Notes: generated by a model from the sequence alone, not told the origin. A stretch of DNA of 64,000 nucleotides from Bacteroidota bacterium (GCA_018818165.1 JAHISP010000060.1:62001-126000); one strand, 5' to 3'. Positions 1-9,538 are shown, counted from the first letter of the stretch. A program made the numbers and translations.

Positions 1-112
1 AATTGAAAGCTAATCTTTATAAAATTACTTTTCTAAAGATAATATAGAATTGTTTTAATTGTAGTGTAATTTTGGATTATGGTTGATACTAATATCACCT
101 AATCACTTTTAA

Positions 113-152
113 TTGAATTTATTTTTAATGGTCTTAACTTTGGATATATTTG
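113..152 (+). promoter_or_regulatory. Candidate Bacteroidetes-type promoter for the RsbW-like gene
   Basis: A TAACTTTG box (135-142) fits the Bacteroidetes -7 consensus TAnnTTTG. It lies 19 nt after a TTG (113-115) that could serve as the -33 element. A second overlapping box, TATATTTG, sits at 145-152. The ATG at 173 follows 20-30 nt later with no Shine-Dalgarno motif. The assignment is by consensus only. Confidence 0.4.
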
Positions 153-172
153 TGAACAAAAAATTCATAATT

Positions 173-583
173 ATGAAAAATCTTTCAATTGAAAATAAAA
201 TATCGAGTCTTAGCATCATTGCTTCTTTTGTTGAACAATTTGGTGCTGAAAATAATCTTTCGCAAAAGCATATTTTTGAACTAAATCTTATTCTTGATGA
301 ACTAATTACAAATACAATCAACTATGGATATTCTGATGATGAAGCTCACATGATTGAAATTTCGATGGAAATAGAAAACGAGAATATTCTTGTAAAAATA
401 ATTGATGATGGAAACGAGTTTAATCCACTTTCAAAAGAAGAAGTGAATATCAATGAAAATTTAGATCAAAGAAAAATTGGTGGATTGGGAATTCACATTG
501 TAAAACAGAAAACAGATGAAATTAAATATGAAAGAAAGGGCGATAAAAATATTGTAAGATTTGTAAAAAATTTAACTAAGTAA
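173..583 (+). CDS. RsbW-like anti-sigma regulatory ATPase (HATPase_c_2)
   Basis: The 136-residue protein is a single GHKL-fold ATP-binding domain of the anti-sigma factor/serine kinase type (RsbW/SpoIIAB-like). The N-box region reads LILDELITNTINYGY. The G1-like box is IIDDGNEFNP and the glycine-rich G2 segment is KIGGLGIHIVKQ. Such proteins bind a sigma factor or phosphorylate an STAS-domain antagonist, and a SpoIIE-type phosphatase reverses this. I chose the ATG at 173 because an upstream in-frame start (113) would make the promoter-like boxes coding and add a hydrophobic tail unusual for the family. The convergent neighbour is an RsbU-like phosphatase, so the two may form a partner-switching module. 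No STAS protein or sigma factor lies beside them. Confidence 0.75.
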   Translation: MKNLSIENKISSLSIIASFVEQFGAENNLSQKHIFELNLILDELITNTINYGYSDDEAHMIEISMEIENENILVKIIDDGNEFNPLSKEEVNINENLDQRKIGGLGIHIVKQKTDEIKYERKGDKNIVRFVKNLTK

Positions 584-884
584 TAAATACAATTTAACCC
601 TAATTTGTCATTAGAAAACGACTATATTTTCGTAACTTATTGATATTAAATGTGTTAAGGGAATATAGTTCTTATAAAGTCAGTAATTTTTTATCATATT
701 ATTTTTAGCAGAAAATGACCATTTTTTGTAAGTCTAACTTATTGTATCAGAATAAGTTAACCGATGTTTTTTCTAATGACCGTCATTAGAGATTTATTCC
801 TATCGACAAATCTGGGTTTAATTACCAAATAATCGATTAACACCACTTTTCATTTCATAAACCGATATTTTTTACTCTAAAAAA
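584..884. other. Gene-free convergent gap with two dyads
   Basis: No convincing CDS is present between the two converging genes. Two hairpins are visible: TAACTTATT/AATAAGTTA (735-743 and 751-759) and a perfect CTAATGAC-C-GTCATTAG (773-789). The half TAACTTATT also occurs near 632, and GTCATTAGA recurs near 607. They may act as bidirectional terminators, although T-runs are weak, or as protein-binding sites. No function can be assigned. Confidence 0.4.
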
Positions 885-2810
885 TCATTTTAAAGTTACA
901 ACCATCAATGTAATATCATCGGATTGTTCAGCGCCATTGGCGAAGTTTATAATATCTTTAATAATTAATTCGGTACTTTCTTTAGCCGTCAAATTTTGAA
1001 TTTTTCCAAGCATATTTTCTAAACGGTAATAATCATAAATATTTCCATCCTTATCCATTGCTTCATTAACGCCATCGGTATAAAGGATAAATTTATCACC
1101 TTGTTTCATTTGGTAAAAGCTGGATGTATAAGGTTTCAAATCAAACAAGCCCAAAGCCATTCCGTGTCTATCTTTTAGAGGAGTAATTTCGCCACTATTT
1201 GAGACAATATAAGCTGGATTATGACCAGCGCTTGTAAATTCCATAGTTTTGGTCTTGAGGTCAATAATGCACAAAAGCAGAGTTACAAAAAGCTGACTAT
1301 CGTTATTTTGCATTAAATCGCGATTAATTTGATCAATAATTACAGAGCTTGTAATTCCTTTAGTGATTTTGGAACGAATTAATGTTCTTGTAACCGCCAT
1401 AAATAATGAAGCTGGAACACCTTTTCCTGCAACATCACCAACAAGCACAACAATTTTTTCATCATCAATAAAAAAGAAATCGTACAAATCTCCACCAACT
1501 TCTTTAGCAGAATCCAAAATTGCAAATAAATCCACATCATCTCTTTCTGGAAAAGGTGGAAATATTTTTGGAACCATATCCATTTGAATTTTATGAGCAA
1601 TTCTTAATTCGCTTTGCATTTTTTCTTTTTCAGCAGTAGTTTCTTTTAGATTTATTATGTAATTATTTAGCTCAAACTGCATTTGCTTAAATGAATTGAA
1701 AAGTTCTTCTATTTCATCTTTTGAGTTTATTTCTGGAAGTTTTGAATTAAATTTACCCGAACCAATTTCATTAGCCGCAATGGCAAAAAGATTAAGTGGT
1801 TTAGTCATTTTTTTAGAAACTGTAGTTATTGTAACTATTATAAATATTAATCCCAAAAATCCAATTATAACAATTATAAGTGAAAGATTATTTAAATCAG
1901 CATAAAGTTCCTTATCAGGAAAAATTATACCAAGTGACCAATTGTTAGAATTAAAAGGAGTGTAATAAATTCTTGAATCATCTTTGATAGTAACACCATT
2001 TAGCTTTTCAAAACCACTTTGTCTATCAATCATTTTGCGTCCATAATCGCGTAATAAAGGAATGTTATGTTCTTCCGAAAGTGAAAATATTGTGTGGTTC
2101 ATTATAAATTCGTTATTAGGATGTGTTACAAAAGTACCAGCATAACTAATAACAAAAGCGAATCCAGTTTCATAAATTTTTATTGAAGAAACTAACTTAT
2201 CAAGCCAATGCAACTCAACATCAATAGTAATAATTCCCCATAATTTACTTAAACCATTTTCAATTTTGTAAAATGGAACACTATAGGTCGTCATTAATGT
2301 ATTACCGCCGCCTTCATCATAGTATGGCTCACTCCAAACAGGCTCACCAAGTTTAGCTGGAATTTGATACCAATCTTGGTAAAAGTACTCATATTTAGGA
2401 TCGTTTAAATTGGACGTGGTAACTTTTTCTCCATTTTTATAAACATAAATTGACGAAAAATATTTATCCTTGTTAAAACTGAAAGGTTCAAATGCAATAG
2501 CACTTCCAAATACTTCATTGTTATTGGCAACAATATTCTGAAGCATTAAAGTTAGCTGATGTTCGTTTAATAAATTACTTTCTATAACTGAAGCAAAGTT
2601 TAATGGTATTTTAGCCACTCTGCCAATTACTGCATCAATTTGATTAACATATTTTTCAGTTATATTTTTTGCGTTCTGTTCCGCTCCTTCAAGAAATAGA
2701 TTTCTAGAAATTAGATAATAGGAAGTAAAAATAATCAACGCTATTAATGAAATTGATGAAACAACATATAGGTTTAGACGAAATGCAAATGTGTGTTTTT
2801 TGGGTAGCAT
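885..2810 (-). CDS. Cache-HAMP-SpoIIE PP2C-type serine phosphatase (RsbU-like)
   Basis: The 641-residue membrane protein has a TM helix near residues 10-32, an extracytoplasmic Cache-type sensor (about 38-300, with the EPYYDEGGGNTLMTTYSVP-like pattern of dCache domains), a second TM helix (about 307-330), a HAMP/coil linker and a C-terminal SpoIIE phosphatase domain (about 440-640). Phosphatase motifs include EVGGDLYDFF, GDVAGKGVPASLFMA and the terminal QSDDITLMVV. The expected role is ligand-controlled dephosphorylation of an STAS anti-anti-sigma factor. It is the last gene of a three-gene minus-strand unit, 10 nt after the binding-protein gene. The RsbW-like ATPase on the facing strand is a plausible partner. 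The ligand is unknown. Confidence 0.85.
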   Translation of the reverse strand: MLPKKHTFAFRLNLYVVSSISLIALIIFTSYYLISRNLFLEGAEQNAKNITEKYVNQIDAVIGRVAKIPLNFASVIESNLLNEHQLTLMLQNIVANNNEVFGSAIAFEPFSFNKDKYFSSIYVYKNGEKVTTSNLNDPKYEYFYQDWYQIPAKLGEPVWSEPYYDEGGGNTLMTTYSVPFYKIENGLSKLWGIITIDVELHWLDKLVSSIKIYETGFAFVISYAGTFVTHPNNEFIMNHTIFSLSEEHNIPLLRDYGRKMIDRQSGFEKLNGVTIKDDSRIYYTPFNSNNWSLGIIFPDKELYADLNNLSLIIVIIGFLGLIFIIVTITTVSKKMTKPLNLFAIAANEIGSGKFNSKLPEINSKDEIEELFNSFKQMQFELNNYIINLKETTAEKEKMQSELRIAHKIQMDMVPKIFPPFPERDDVDLFAILDSAKEVGGDLYDFFFIDDEKIVVLVGDVAGKGVPASLFMAVTRTLIRSKITKGITSSVIIDQINRDLMQNNDSQLFVTLLLCIIDLKTKTMEFTSAGHNPAYIVSNSGEITPLKDRHGMALGLFDLKPYTSSFYQMKQGDKFILYTDGVNEAMDKDGNIYDYYRLENMLGKIQNLTAKESTELIIKDIINFANGAEQSDDITLMVVTLK

Positions 2811-2820
2811 AATATTATTT

Positions 2821-3774
2821 TTATCTAATTCCGAAATAGAAATCTGAATAATTAAATTTGTTTTTAATCCTATTTAAATCTGAAAGCACTTTATATGTAT
2901 TATCAAAATCAGTTTGTAAAAGTTGACCGTTAATGTATTTTTTATCTTTTACTTCAAATAGTTCATTAATTCTGTTAAGCATCCAAGATTGATGTGGTTT
3001 ATTAAAAGCAATATAATGAGCTTTCATTTGCTGTTCAACTAATGCAATTGCTTCTTCTTTGTGTTTAAAAGTGTAACTCCATGCCTCTAAAGTAGCTTTT
3101 ACAAATTTTTCAACTGTTGGTTTATGATAATTTTCTTGAAGCATATAAATTCCATCTTCTGGAATGTCCAATCCATAATCAGCAAAAAAGAAAGTTGTTA
3201 ACTCTTCCTTATTTTTACCAGCGTTAAGAATTGAATGATATTCATTAAACCACATAGTATTCATTGCATCAATTCCACCAAAAAGAAATAAATTAATTGT
3301 TGAATTTATTAAAACAAGCTCAATATTTAATTTATTTTTATTGACAAATGACATCAATATTTCATCAAACCCCGACCTCCAAATACCTATTTTTTTACCA
3401 TTTAAATCTGATGGTACTTTTATGTTATCTGATTCAGCCACTAAAACTTGCCCACACTTTTGTGATAATTGAGCCACATTTATAATTGGCGCGTTGTTAG
3501 ATTTCAACAAAAGAGCTGTACTTAAAAACATTGAAGCAAAATCAGCCTTTCCATCAAGAAGCAGCTCTTGCGAAGTTATACTTGGGGAAGCATGAATAAT
3601 TTCTACATCTAAACCATACTTTTTATAAATCTCTTTTTCTACTCCAATATAATAGCCAGCAAATTGAGCTTGTGGTAACCAGTGAACAGCAAATCTAATT
3701 TTTTTATTATTCTGTGCATTAAGATTAAAAAAAACAAAAAAAAGCACTATTAACCACATTATACCTTTTTTCAT
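2821..3774 (-). CDS. NMT1/SsuA-like periplasmic substrate-binding protein
   Basis: The 317-residue protein has a signal peptide (first about 20 residues, ending NLNAQ) followed by an NMT1/THI5-like binding fold. Family features include IRFAVHWLPQAQFAGYYIG, GLDVEIIHASPSITSQE, the ligand-loop DFASMFLSTALLL and GKKIGIWRSG. Relatives bind pyrimidines, taurine or sulfonates for ABC importers. Here no permease or ATPase gene is adjacent. Instead the gene overlaps the upstream histidine kinase by 4 nt (ATGA) and is followed 10 nt later by a SpoIIE phosphatase with a periplasmic Cache domain. A role as a periplasmic ligand sensor rather than a transport component is inferred from this context. Ligand unknown. 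Confidence 0.8.
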   Translation of the reverse strand: MKKGIMWLIVLFFVFFNLNAQNNKKIRFAVHWLPQAQFAGYYIGVEKEIYKKYGLDVEIIHASPSITSQELLLDGKADFASMFLSTALLLKSNNAPIINVAQLSQKCGQVLVAESDNIKVPSDLNGKKIGIWRSGFDEILMSFVNKNKLNIELVLINSTINLFLFGGIDAMNTMWFNEYHSILNAGKNKEELTTFFFADYGLDIPEDGIYMLQENYHKPTVEKFVKATLEAWSYTFKHKEEAIALVEQQMKAHYIAFNKPHQSWMLNRINELFEVKDKKYINGQLLQTDFDNTYKVLSDLNRIKNKFNYSDFYFGIR

Positions 3775-4865
3775 ATTTCCTTTGGCAATTTAATTGTAAA
3801 AGTAGTTCCTTCATTTATAATGCTATTTACTTCTATTGAACCACCATTAAGTTTTGCAAATTCACTGCAAAGTAATAAACCAATTCCTGTTCCCTTTTCT
3901 TTGTTAGTTCCTTGGCGAGATGTATGCACATCAATATCAAAGAGATTTGCGATATAACTTTCTTCCATTCCAACACCTTCGTCACTAACAGAAATGTACC
4001 AATAATTAGAATCGCTTTTTTCGTAGATGGTAATATTTGAATCTTGAGATGAGAATTTTATACTATTTGAAACAAGATTTCTTATAATGGTACCAATCAT
4101 ATCAGAATCGCCGAAAACATTGTAATTTTCATCTACACCATTAATTAATGAAATCTTTTTTAATTCCGCAGATGGCATAAGAATATTTATTATTTTATCA
4201 ATTTGCTTGTTTAAATCAAAATAATCTTTTTTTACCTCAATGTTGTTTGTCTGAATTCGTGACCAATTTAAGAGATTTTCTAAGAGTTCAAAAGTTTGTC
4301 GCGAAAGATTTTTAATCATTTCTAAATATTCTTGGGATTCCCTTTCTTCAATTATATCATCTTTATCTGTAACAATTTCTGAAAGACCAATTATGGCAGA
4401 AATAGGATTTTTAAGATCGTGTGCAATTATTGAAAAAAACTTGTCTTTACTTGCATTACTTTTCCGTAATTCTTCATTAATGGAAATAATTTTATTTTCA
4501 TATCCAATTCTTTCGCTCACATCTCTTAGTGAAGTAAAAACATAATTATCATTTTCATCACTAAAAGTGTTAATTATCATATCAACATGAATAATTTCAC
4601 CGGATTTAGTTTTTATTTCTTTATTTGAAAGTACGCTACCAAACATTGTAAATTGGGTTGGACTTTTGGGAAGTTGAGATCCATTCCCTCCATCTAAAAT
4701 TTTTGAGAGATTTTGCCCAATAAGTTCATCTTTTGAATATCCAAGGAGTTCATTTGCTGAATTATTTACGTCAATTATTTTACCAGAAATTCCATCCGTA
4801 ATAAAAATTGAGTCAACAGTTTCGTTAAAAACCGCTTGATAACTAAAATCTTTTTTTTCTTTCAT
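3771..4865 (-). CDS. Soluble PAS-domain sensor histidine kinase
   Basis: The 364-residue protein has no TM segment. An N-terminal PAS domain (about 10-120, with DVNNSANELLGYSKDELIG) leads to a HisKA domain whose phosphoacceptor box is FFSIIAHDLKNPISAIIG and a HATPase domain (N-box NLVSNSIKFS, G1 DEGVGM, G2 KGTGIGLLLC). It is the first gene of the kinase/binding-protein/phosphatase unit, and its stop overlaps the next start by 4 nt. No response regulator lies beside it, so its output is unknown. It could be a receiver elsewhere or cross-talk with the partner-switch proteins. Confidence 0.85.
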   Translation of the reverse strand: MKEKKDFSYQAVFNETVDSIFITDGISGKIIDVNNSANELLGYSKDELIGQNLSKILDGGNGSQLPKSPTQFTMFGSVLSNKEIKTKSGEIIHVDMIINTFSDENDNYVFTSLRDVSERIGYENKIISINEELRKSNASKDKFFSIIAHDLKNPISAIIGLSEIVTDKDDIIEERESQEYLEMIKNLSRQTFELLENLLNWSRIQTNNIEVKKDYFDLNKQIDKIINILMPSAELKKISLINGVDENYNVFGDSDMIGTIIRNLVSNSIKFSSQDSNITIYEKSDSNYWYISVSDEGVGMEESYIANLFDIDVHTSRQGTNKEKGTGIGLLLCSEFAKLNGGSIEVNSIINEGTTFTIKLPKEI

Positions 4866-5230
4866 ATCAACAGTTAATTTGTTTAGTAATTAAAATATAA
4901 CGAAATCATTATTTGTTTTTGAATTCAAATATATAATTTATTATTATAAAAATATATTTATGAATTAACTTCATTTTTCTCTGAATAATTTTTACAAAAC
5001 AATAAATAATACAAAATATAAATTACTAGATAAGATTATCTTTGTAAACAAAAAGTTTGGTTTATAATAATTTAATTTCCGCATCTTTAGACCATTTCAA
5101 CATAACCTTTAAGAAAATATTTTTATAAAAATTAGCATATTTAATTTTTTTTTATTATTCTAGCCCCCTGCAACACTTTTCAATTAAGATTATGTTGTAT
5201 TTATTATTGTGAAAATAGTTGGATACAAAT
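4866..5230. other. Divergent intergenic region with a TAnnTTTG box
   Basis: This very AT-rich gap separates the minus-strand kinase operon from the Na/Pi cotransporter gene. A TATCTTTG box at 5037-5044 matches the Bacteroidetes -7 consensus in the + direction, about 187 nt before the ATG at 5231. No ORF is supported. A TTG at 5219 is in frame with the cotransporter but lacks support as its start. Confidence 0.35.
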
Positions 5231-7429
5231 ATGGCAAAAACTCGAAAACTTAGTTATTATTTATCATTATTTATATTTATTTCATCTAATATTTTTGCAC
5301 AAATACAAGATTCTGTTTTAACCCGCATTGATTCAACTCATAAAACAATTAAAATAATTGATGATCATAACTCAAATACAAAAGAAACCGAAACAATTTA
5401 CTCTACTGCAAATTCTCTAGTTGAAAAACCACTTACAGTTTTAATATTAGATTTTGAAGATAGACCAATTGAAGGAGTTCCAGTTTATTTTTCAATTATT
5501 TACGCACCTCAGAAATCAGTTGGAACACAAATTGAAAACGATACAGTTTTTACAAATCAAAATGGAATTGCACAAACTAGCATTAAATTGGGTTCAGAAA
5601 AAGGTGATTACGATTTTTCAGCAAGGATTGATAACAATAATGGTGAAAATAATATTGTCTATTTTAAAATTTATGCCCGTGACCAAAGTTGGGTGTTTTA
5701 TCTTGTAATTGGCTTAATTGGTGGTCTTGCTCTATTTATTCTTGGAATGGAAATGATGAGTGATGGGCTTAAAAAAGCTGCTGGCAGCAAAATGAGAAGC
5801 ATTTTAAGCACAATCACTAACAATCGGTTTATTGCTGTTATTGCTGGTATTTTTGTAACAATTGGAATGCAAAGCAGCAGCGCCACAACCGTTATGCTAG
5901 TCAGTTTTGTGCAAGCACAACTGATGACATTTTCTCAATCGCTCGGAATTATTCTTGGTGCTTCTATTGGCACAACAATTACTGCACAGTTAATAGCATT
6001 TAAAATTACAGATTATGCATTGCTAATTGTTGGAATAGGAGTTTTGATTAGACTTCTTGCTAAAACTAAAAAACTTAAAAATATTGGTGGTGGAATTCTT
6101 GGTTTCGGAATTTTATTCTTAGGAATGTGGTTAATGTCAGATTCCATGTTCCCCTTGCGAACATACAAACCTTTTATTGATTTGCTCTTGCACCTCGAAA
6201 ATCCAATAATGGGTATTTTAGTTGGAACTCTCTTTACTGCCTTAATTCAAAGCAGTGGTGCATTTATCGGAATTGTAATTGTTCTTGGTTCACAAGGTTT
6301 AATTACTCTTGAAGCGGCAATACCTCTTTTATTAGGTTCAAATTTAGGAACAAGCATTACTGCCATATTAGCAAGTATCAACAGCAGCAGAGATGCAAAA
6401 AGAGTTGCACTAGCTCATTCGCTTTTCAAAATTTTGGGAATAATTCTTTTTGCCTGGTGGATTCCTACTTTTGCTGATTTGATTAGAACATTTTCACCTG
6501 CTACTGGATTAGATATTACATCACCTAATAATTTTGACGCACTTCCTCGCCAGATTGCAAATGCGCATACATTTTTTAATATAATTCTTACCGCAATATT
6601 ATTACCAGGTATTAATATTGCAGCCAAACTCATTACTAAAATGTTACCTGATATTCCAGATGAAGAGGAAGAAGAACACTTTAAAACTAAATATTTGGAG
6701 GATGATTTAATTTCAACACCAGCTTTGGCTTTAAGTTTAACTAAAGCTGAAATTATAAGAATGGCTTTGAAAGTGAAAGGTATGATTGAGAAAATACTTC
6801 CTATATTCTTTGATTACAAGCCTGAAGCATTAGATGAATTAAACGAAAAAGAAGAGGAAATTGATTTTCTAAATTTTAAAATAAATAGATATTTAAGGAA
6901 AATTAGTCAAGAATCAATTGTTGAAGAACGGTCTGATGAAATTTTTCAACTTATGCATACTGCCACTGAAATTGAGCAAATTGGAAATGTAATTGCTAAG
7001 CGATTAGTTCCACTTGCAAAAAAGAAGAACAAAAATAATATACATTTTTCAGAAGAAGGTGAAAAAGAAATTAGAGAATATCACTTAAAAACAATTAAAC
7101 AAATGAGCAGATCAATAGAATATTTTAAAGATATAAATCTTCAAGATGCAAAGCATATTAAACAGAAATACAAAAAATATAGATTAATGGAACAAGAACT
7201 AAGACGAACACATTTTGACCGTTTGCTTGATGAAGTGCCAGAAACGGTTGAATCAAGTCAGATACATTTGGAATTGATTGAATTGCTAAAGAGAATTAGC
7301 AGTCACGCAACAAATATTGCCAGTATGCAATTAGAATCACACGGTGAAAAGGAAAAAGAAATATCACTAAAAGCTGAACTGCATAATATTGAAAAGAAGA
7401 AGAAGAAGAAAAAAGAGATTGAAGAATAA
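5231..7429 (+). CDS. Na/Pi cotransporter family protein with N-terminal Ig-like domain and PhoU-like tail
   Basis: The 732-residue protein starts at ATG 5231 with a signal peptide (1-24, ending SSNIFAQ). Residues about 60-150 resemble a Big_1-type bacterial Ig-like fold (PLTVLILDFEDRPIEGVPV, TNQNGIAQTSIKLG). Two Na/Pi-cotransporter repeats follow, carrying the signature glutamine-serine motifs QSSSATT (214-220) and QSSGA (340-344) in long hydrophobic stretches. Residues about 510-715 are a helical PhoU-like domain, and the tail is lysine-rich. NptA-type proteins move phosphate with sodium across the inner membrane, and the PhoU domain is usually regulatory. The extracytoplasmic Ig-like domain before the transporter core is unusual. 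An alternative TTG start at 5219 adds four residues and seems less likely. Confidence 0.85.
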   Translation: MAKTRKLSYYLSLFIFISSNIFAQIQDSVLTRIDSTHKTIKIIDDHNSNTKETETIYSTANSLVEKPLTVLILDFEDRPIEGVPVYFSIIYAPQKSVGTQIENDTVFTNQNGIAQTSIKLGSEKGDYDFSARIDNNNGENNIVYFKIYARDQSWVFYLVIGLIGGLALFILGMEMMSDGLKKAAGSKMRSILSTITNNRFIAVIAGIFVTIGMQSSSATTVMLVSFVQAQLMTFSQSLGIILGASIGTTITAQLIAFKITDYALLIVGIGVLIRLLAKTKKLKNIGGGILGFGILFLGMWLMSDSMFPLRTYKPFIDLLLHLENPIMGILVGTLFTALIQSSGAFIGIVIVLGSQGLITLEAAIPLLLGSNLGTSITAILASINSSRDAKRVALAHSLFKILGIILFAWWIPTFADLIRTFSPATGLDITSPNNFDALPRQIANAHTFFNIILTAILLPGINIAAKLITKMLPDIPDEEEEEHFKTKYLEDDLISTPALALSLTKAEIIRMALKVKGMIEKILPIFFDYKPEALDELNEKEEEIDFLNFKINRYLRKISQESIVEERSDEIFQLMHTATEIEQIGNVIAKRLVPLAKKKNKNNIHFSEEGEKEIREYHLKTIKQMSRSIEYFKDINLQDAKHIKQKYKKYRLMEQELRRTHFDRLLDEVPETVESSQIHLELIELLKRISSHATNIASMQLESHGEKEKEISLKAELHNIEKKKKKKKEIEE

Positions 7430-7482
7430 ATATTTTGAATATGCAAATAGCAAATCAATCATATTTTAGGGATTATAAAATT

Positions 7483-8652
7483 ATGAGAAGTGTTAACATA
7501 TTTTTTTATGCCATATTTTTGTTTTACTCAACAAGTGCTCAAACAACTTCTGAAATAACTATTTACTTCCAAGTTAATATGGAATTGGAAATTGCTGCTG
7601 AAAAATTTATTAATGCAACAGATACTTTATTTACACGTAGTTCATTAAATAATTGGTCAGATATTGTAGTGCTTACACGTTCAACCGCTGATACTAATAT
7701 CTATGAGGGTTCTGCACAATTTGAATCTTTTGATGGTGATATGTTTTATTACAAATATGGATACACAACTGTAAATGGTACAAACTGGGAAGGTGGTGAT
7801 AGCCATTACTACATTGTATCAGCCACAGATCTGACTAATCATTATATAATTCTGCCCGTATTGGCTTATAACGTTTTTGGAGGAACTGAAGGGATTAATT
7901 TGCATGAAACAAAAATTAGATTTGTTGTTGATATGAACAACGCTGTATATTGGAATGGAAAAACATTCACTTCTATTGATAATGTTGTGCTTGCTGGAGC
8001 AAGTTCACCATTAGAATTATTTGGTTTGGAATGGCCAGATTCTGACTCCAACAAAGTATTATTCATGTCCGATGATGGAACTAATGGTGACGAGACAGCA
8101 GATGATGACTTCTGGACTAAAGAGGTAACCTTTCCTATTTATACATCATCAACAATTCAATATAAATATGGTGCAAATTGGGGATTAGCATCTAATGGTG
8201 GAACAAATGATAACGAAACCGGCATGTATGGATTACACCATTTTGTCAACACTTTCATATTTAATCACACTTACATAGATTTTTGGTGTGGAGATGCAAT
8301 AGATGTATTCGGAACAATGGGACATAAAGATATTGTAAATAATGTTGAACAAATTAGTAGTGGTATTCCAACCATTTATAAGCTAGAACAAAATTATCCA
8401 AATCCATTCAACCCAAGTACGACAATTAAATATTCAATTCCACGTAACACAGAATATTATTCTGTGAACCAAGTTACACTAAAAGTCTTCAACATCCTTG
8501 GGCAAGAAGTTGCCGAATTGGTAAATGAAGTAAAATCTGCTGGTAATTATGAAATCAATTTTAATGCATCGTATTTAACATCTGGAGTTTATTTTTACAA
8601 AATTCAATCGGGGAAATACTCATCAACAAAAAAGATGATTTTATTAAGGTAA
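7483..8652 (+). CDS. T9SS-exported protein with tandem CBM-like beta domains
   Basis: With the start at ATG 7483, this 389-residue protein begins with a clear signal peptide (MRSVNIFFYAIFLFYSTSAQ). An earlier ATG at 7441 would place a charged 14-residue stretch in front. Two similar beta-domains each open with a (Q/D)VNM/VDM motif (ITIYFQVNMELE; IRFVVDMNNAVYW) and are aromatic-rich like starch-binding or other carbohydrate-associated modules. The C-terminal about 85 residues form a type A T9SS sorting domain: YKLEQNYPNPFNPSTTI, then VFNILGQEV, SGVYFYKI and KKMILLR. The product should be secreted through T9SS and anchored or released at the surface. A carbohydrate-binding role is only inferred. 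Confidence 0.75.
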   Translation: MRSVNIFFYAIFLFYSTSAQTTSEITIYFQVNMELEIAAEKFINATDTLFTRSSLNNWSDIVVLTRSTADTNIYEGSAQFESFDGDMFYYKYGYTTVNGTNWEGGDSHYYIVSATDLTNHYIILPVLAYNVFGGTEGINLHETKIRFVVDMNNAVYWNGKTFTSIDNVVLAGASSPLELFGLEWPDSDSNKVLFMSDDGTNGDETADDDFWTKEVTFPIYTSSTIQYKYGANWGLASNGGTNDNETGMYGLHHFVNTFIFNHTYIDFWCGDAIDVFGTMGHKDIVNNVEQISSGIPTIYKLEQNYPNPFNPSTTIKYSIPRNTEYYSVNQVTLKVFNILGQEVAELVNEVKSAGNYEINFNASYLTSGVYFYKIQSGKYSSTKKMILLR

Positions 8653-8698
8653 TCAAAAATGTACTAGCAATTATCCATTATTTACTAGCTAAATATCA

Positions 8699-8770
8699 TC
8701 ATTCCCTGGTAATAATTCATTCACAACCAGTGATATATCATTTAGTTGTGGTCGGGAATGATTTTTATTT
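8699..8770 (+). terminator. Hairpin terminator after the T9SS protein gene
   Basis: The arms TCATTCCC (8699-8706) and GGGAATGA (8754-8761) enclose a further CACAAC/GTTGTG pairing and are followed by a TTTTTATTTTT tract. The rest of the gap 8653-8981 holds only this and the ECF promoter. Confidence 0.6.
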
Positions 8771-8915
8771 TTACCCAGCAGGAATCATTTTACCAGTACG
8801 TTTACTTTTTCTACCTCTGAAAGTTTTTTACCAGTGAAATATATATCTGCAATTTGCTAGTTGAAGGTTTTATTGCTCCACAAAAAAATGATTCTAACAA
8901 AATATTATATTAAAG

Positions 8916-8945
8916 CACAAGTTTTTTTTAATTTTCTCGTCTTAA
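8916..8945 (+). promoter_or_regulatory. ECF-type promoter of the sigma-factor gene (autoregulation)
   Basis: The 30-nt segment begins CACAAGTTTTTT and ends TCGTCTTAA. It is matched base for base at both ends, with identical spacing, by 10828-10857 before the next unit of the same locus. CGTC is the classical ECF -10 core. The sigma gene start lies 36 nt downstream. Confidence 0.65.
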
Positions 8946-8981
8946 TACTATATTGCAACATAACAGTCTGGAAAAATATTT

Positions 8982-9536
8982 TTGTCCGAACAAATTTATA
9001 ATAAACATGATTTTCAAAGCATTGTAGAAAACCTCCAAGAAAAGGTTCGTAATACGTGTTATCGATATGTAAATAATATTGAAGATGCCGATGATATTGC
9101 TCAGGAAGTATTCATCCAAGTATATGAATCCATGTCTCATTTTCGCGAAGAAGCACAATTATCAACATGGGTTTATCGCATTGCTGTAAATAAATCGCTT
9201 GATTTCCTAAGAATGAAAAAGAGAAAGAAAAGATTTGCTATACTTGCATCAATATTCAAGCCTGGCGATGATGAAGGAGTAATTGAAATTCCAACAACTC
9301 ACAATCCACAAAAAGAACTAGAAGCCAAAGAAAGAAAACAAATTTTAGATGATGCAATTGGGAAACTACCAGAAAATCAGATAACTGCAATAACACTAAG
9401 CAAATACGAAGGTTTTAGCAATAAAGAAATTGCATCGATTATGGATATTTCACTCTCTGCTGTTGAAGCATTAATACATAGATCAAAAAAGAATTTACAC
9501 AAAGAATTATATAATTACTTTGATAAAATATTATAA
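8982..9536 (+). CDS. ECF-family RNA polymerase sigma factor
   Basis: The 184-residue protein has sigma region 2 (about 12-80: YVNNIEDADDIAQEVFIQVYESM, LSTWVYRIAVNKSLDFLR) and region 4 (about 120-178: LPENQITAITLSKYEGFSNKEIASIM, then SAVEALIHRSKKNL). The only available start is TTG at 8982, because an in-frame stop lies 19 nt upstream and the next ATG is inside region 2. The promoter copy upstream predicts autoregulation. Downstream genes encode a candidate anti-sigma factor and CpxP-like proteins, so an envelope or metal stress response is plausible. A repeat element separates the sigma gene from the anti-sigma candidate. Confidence 0.9.
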   Translation: MSEQIYNKHDFQSIVENLQEKVRNTCYRYVNNIEDADDIAQEVFIQVYESMSHFREEAQLSTWVYRIAVNKSLDFLRMKKRKKRFAILASIFKPGDDEGVIEIPTTHNPQKELEAKERKQILDDAIGKLPENQITAITLSKYEGFSNKEIASIMDISLSAVEALIHRSKKNLHKELYNYFDKIL

Positions 9537-9538
9537 TG

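Noticed and set aside
8982-9158. Antisense ORF over the sigma-factor start
   Set aside because: The sigma factor reading has clear region 2 and 4 motifs. The antisense frame has none.
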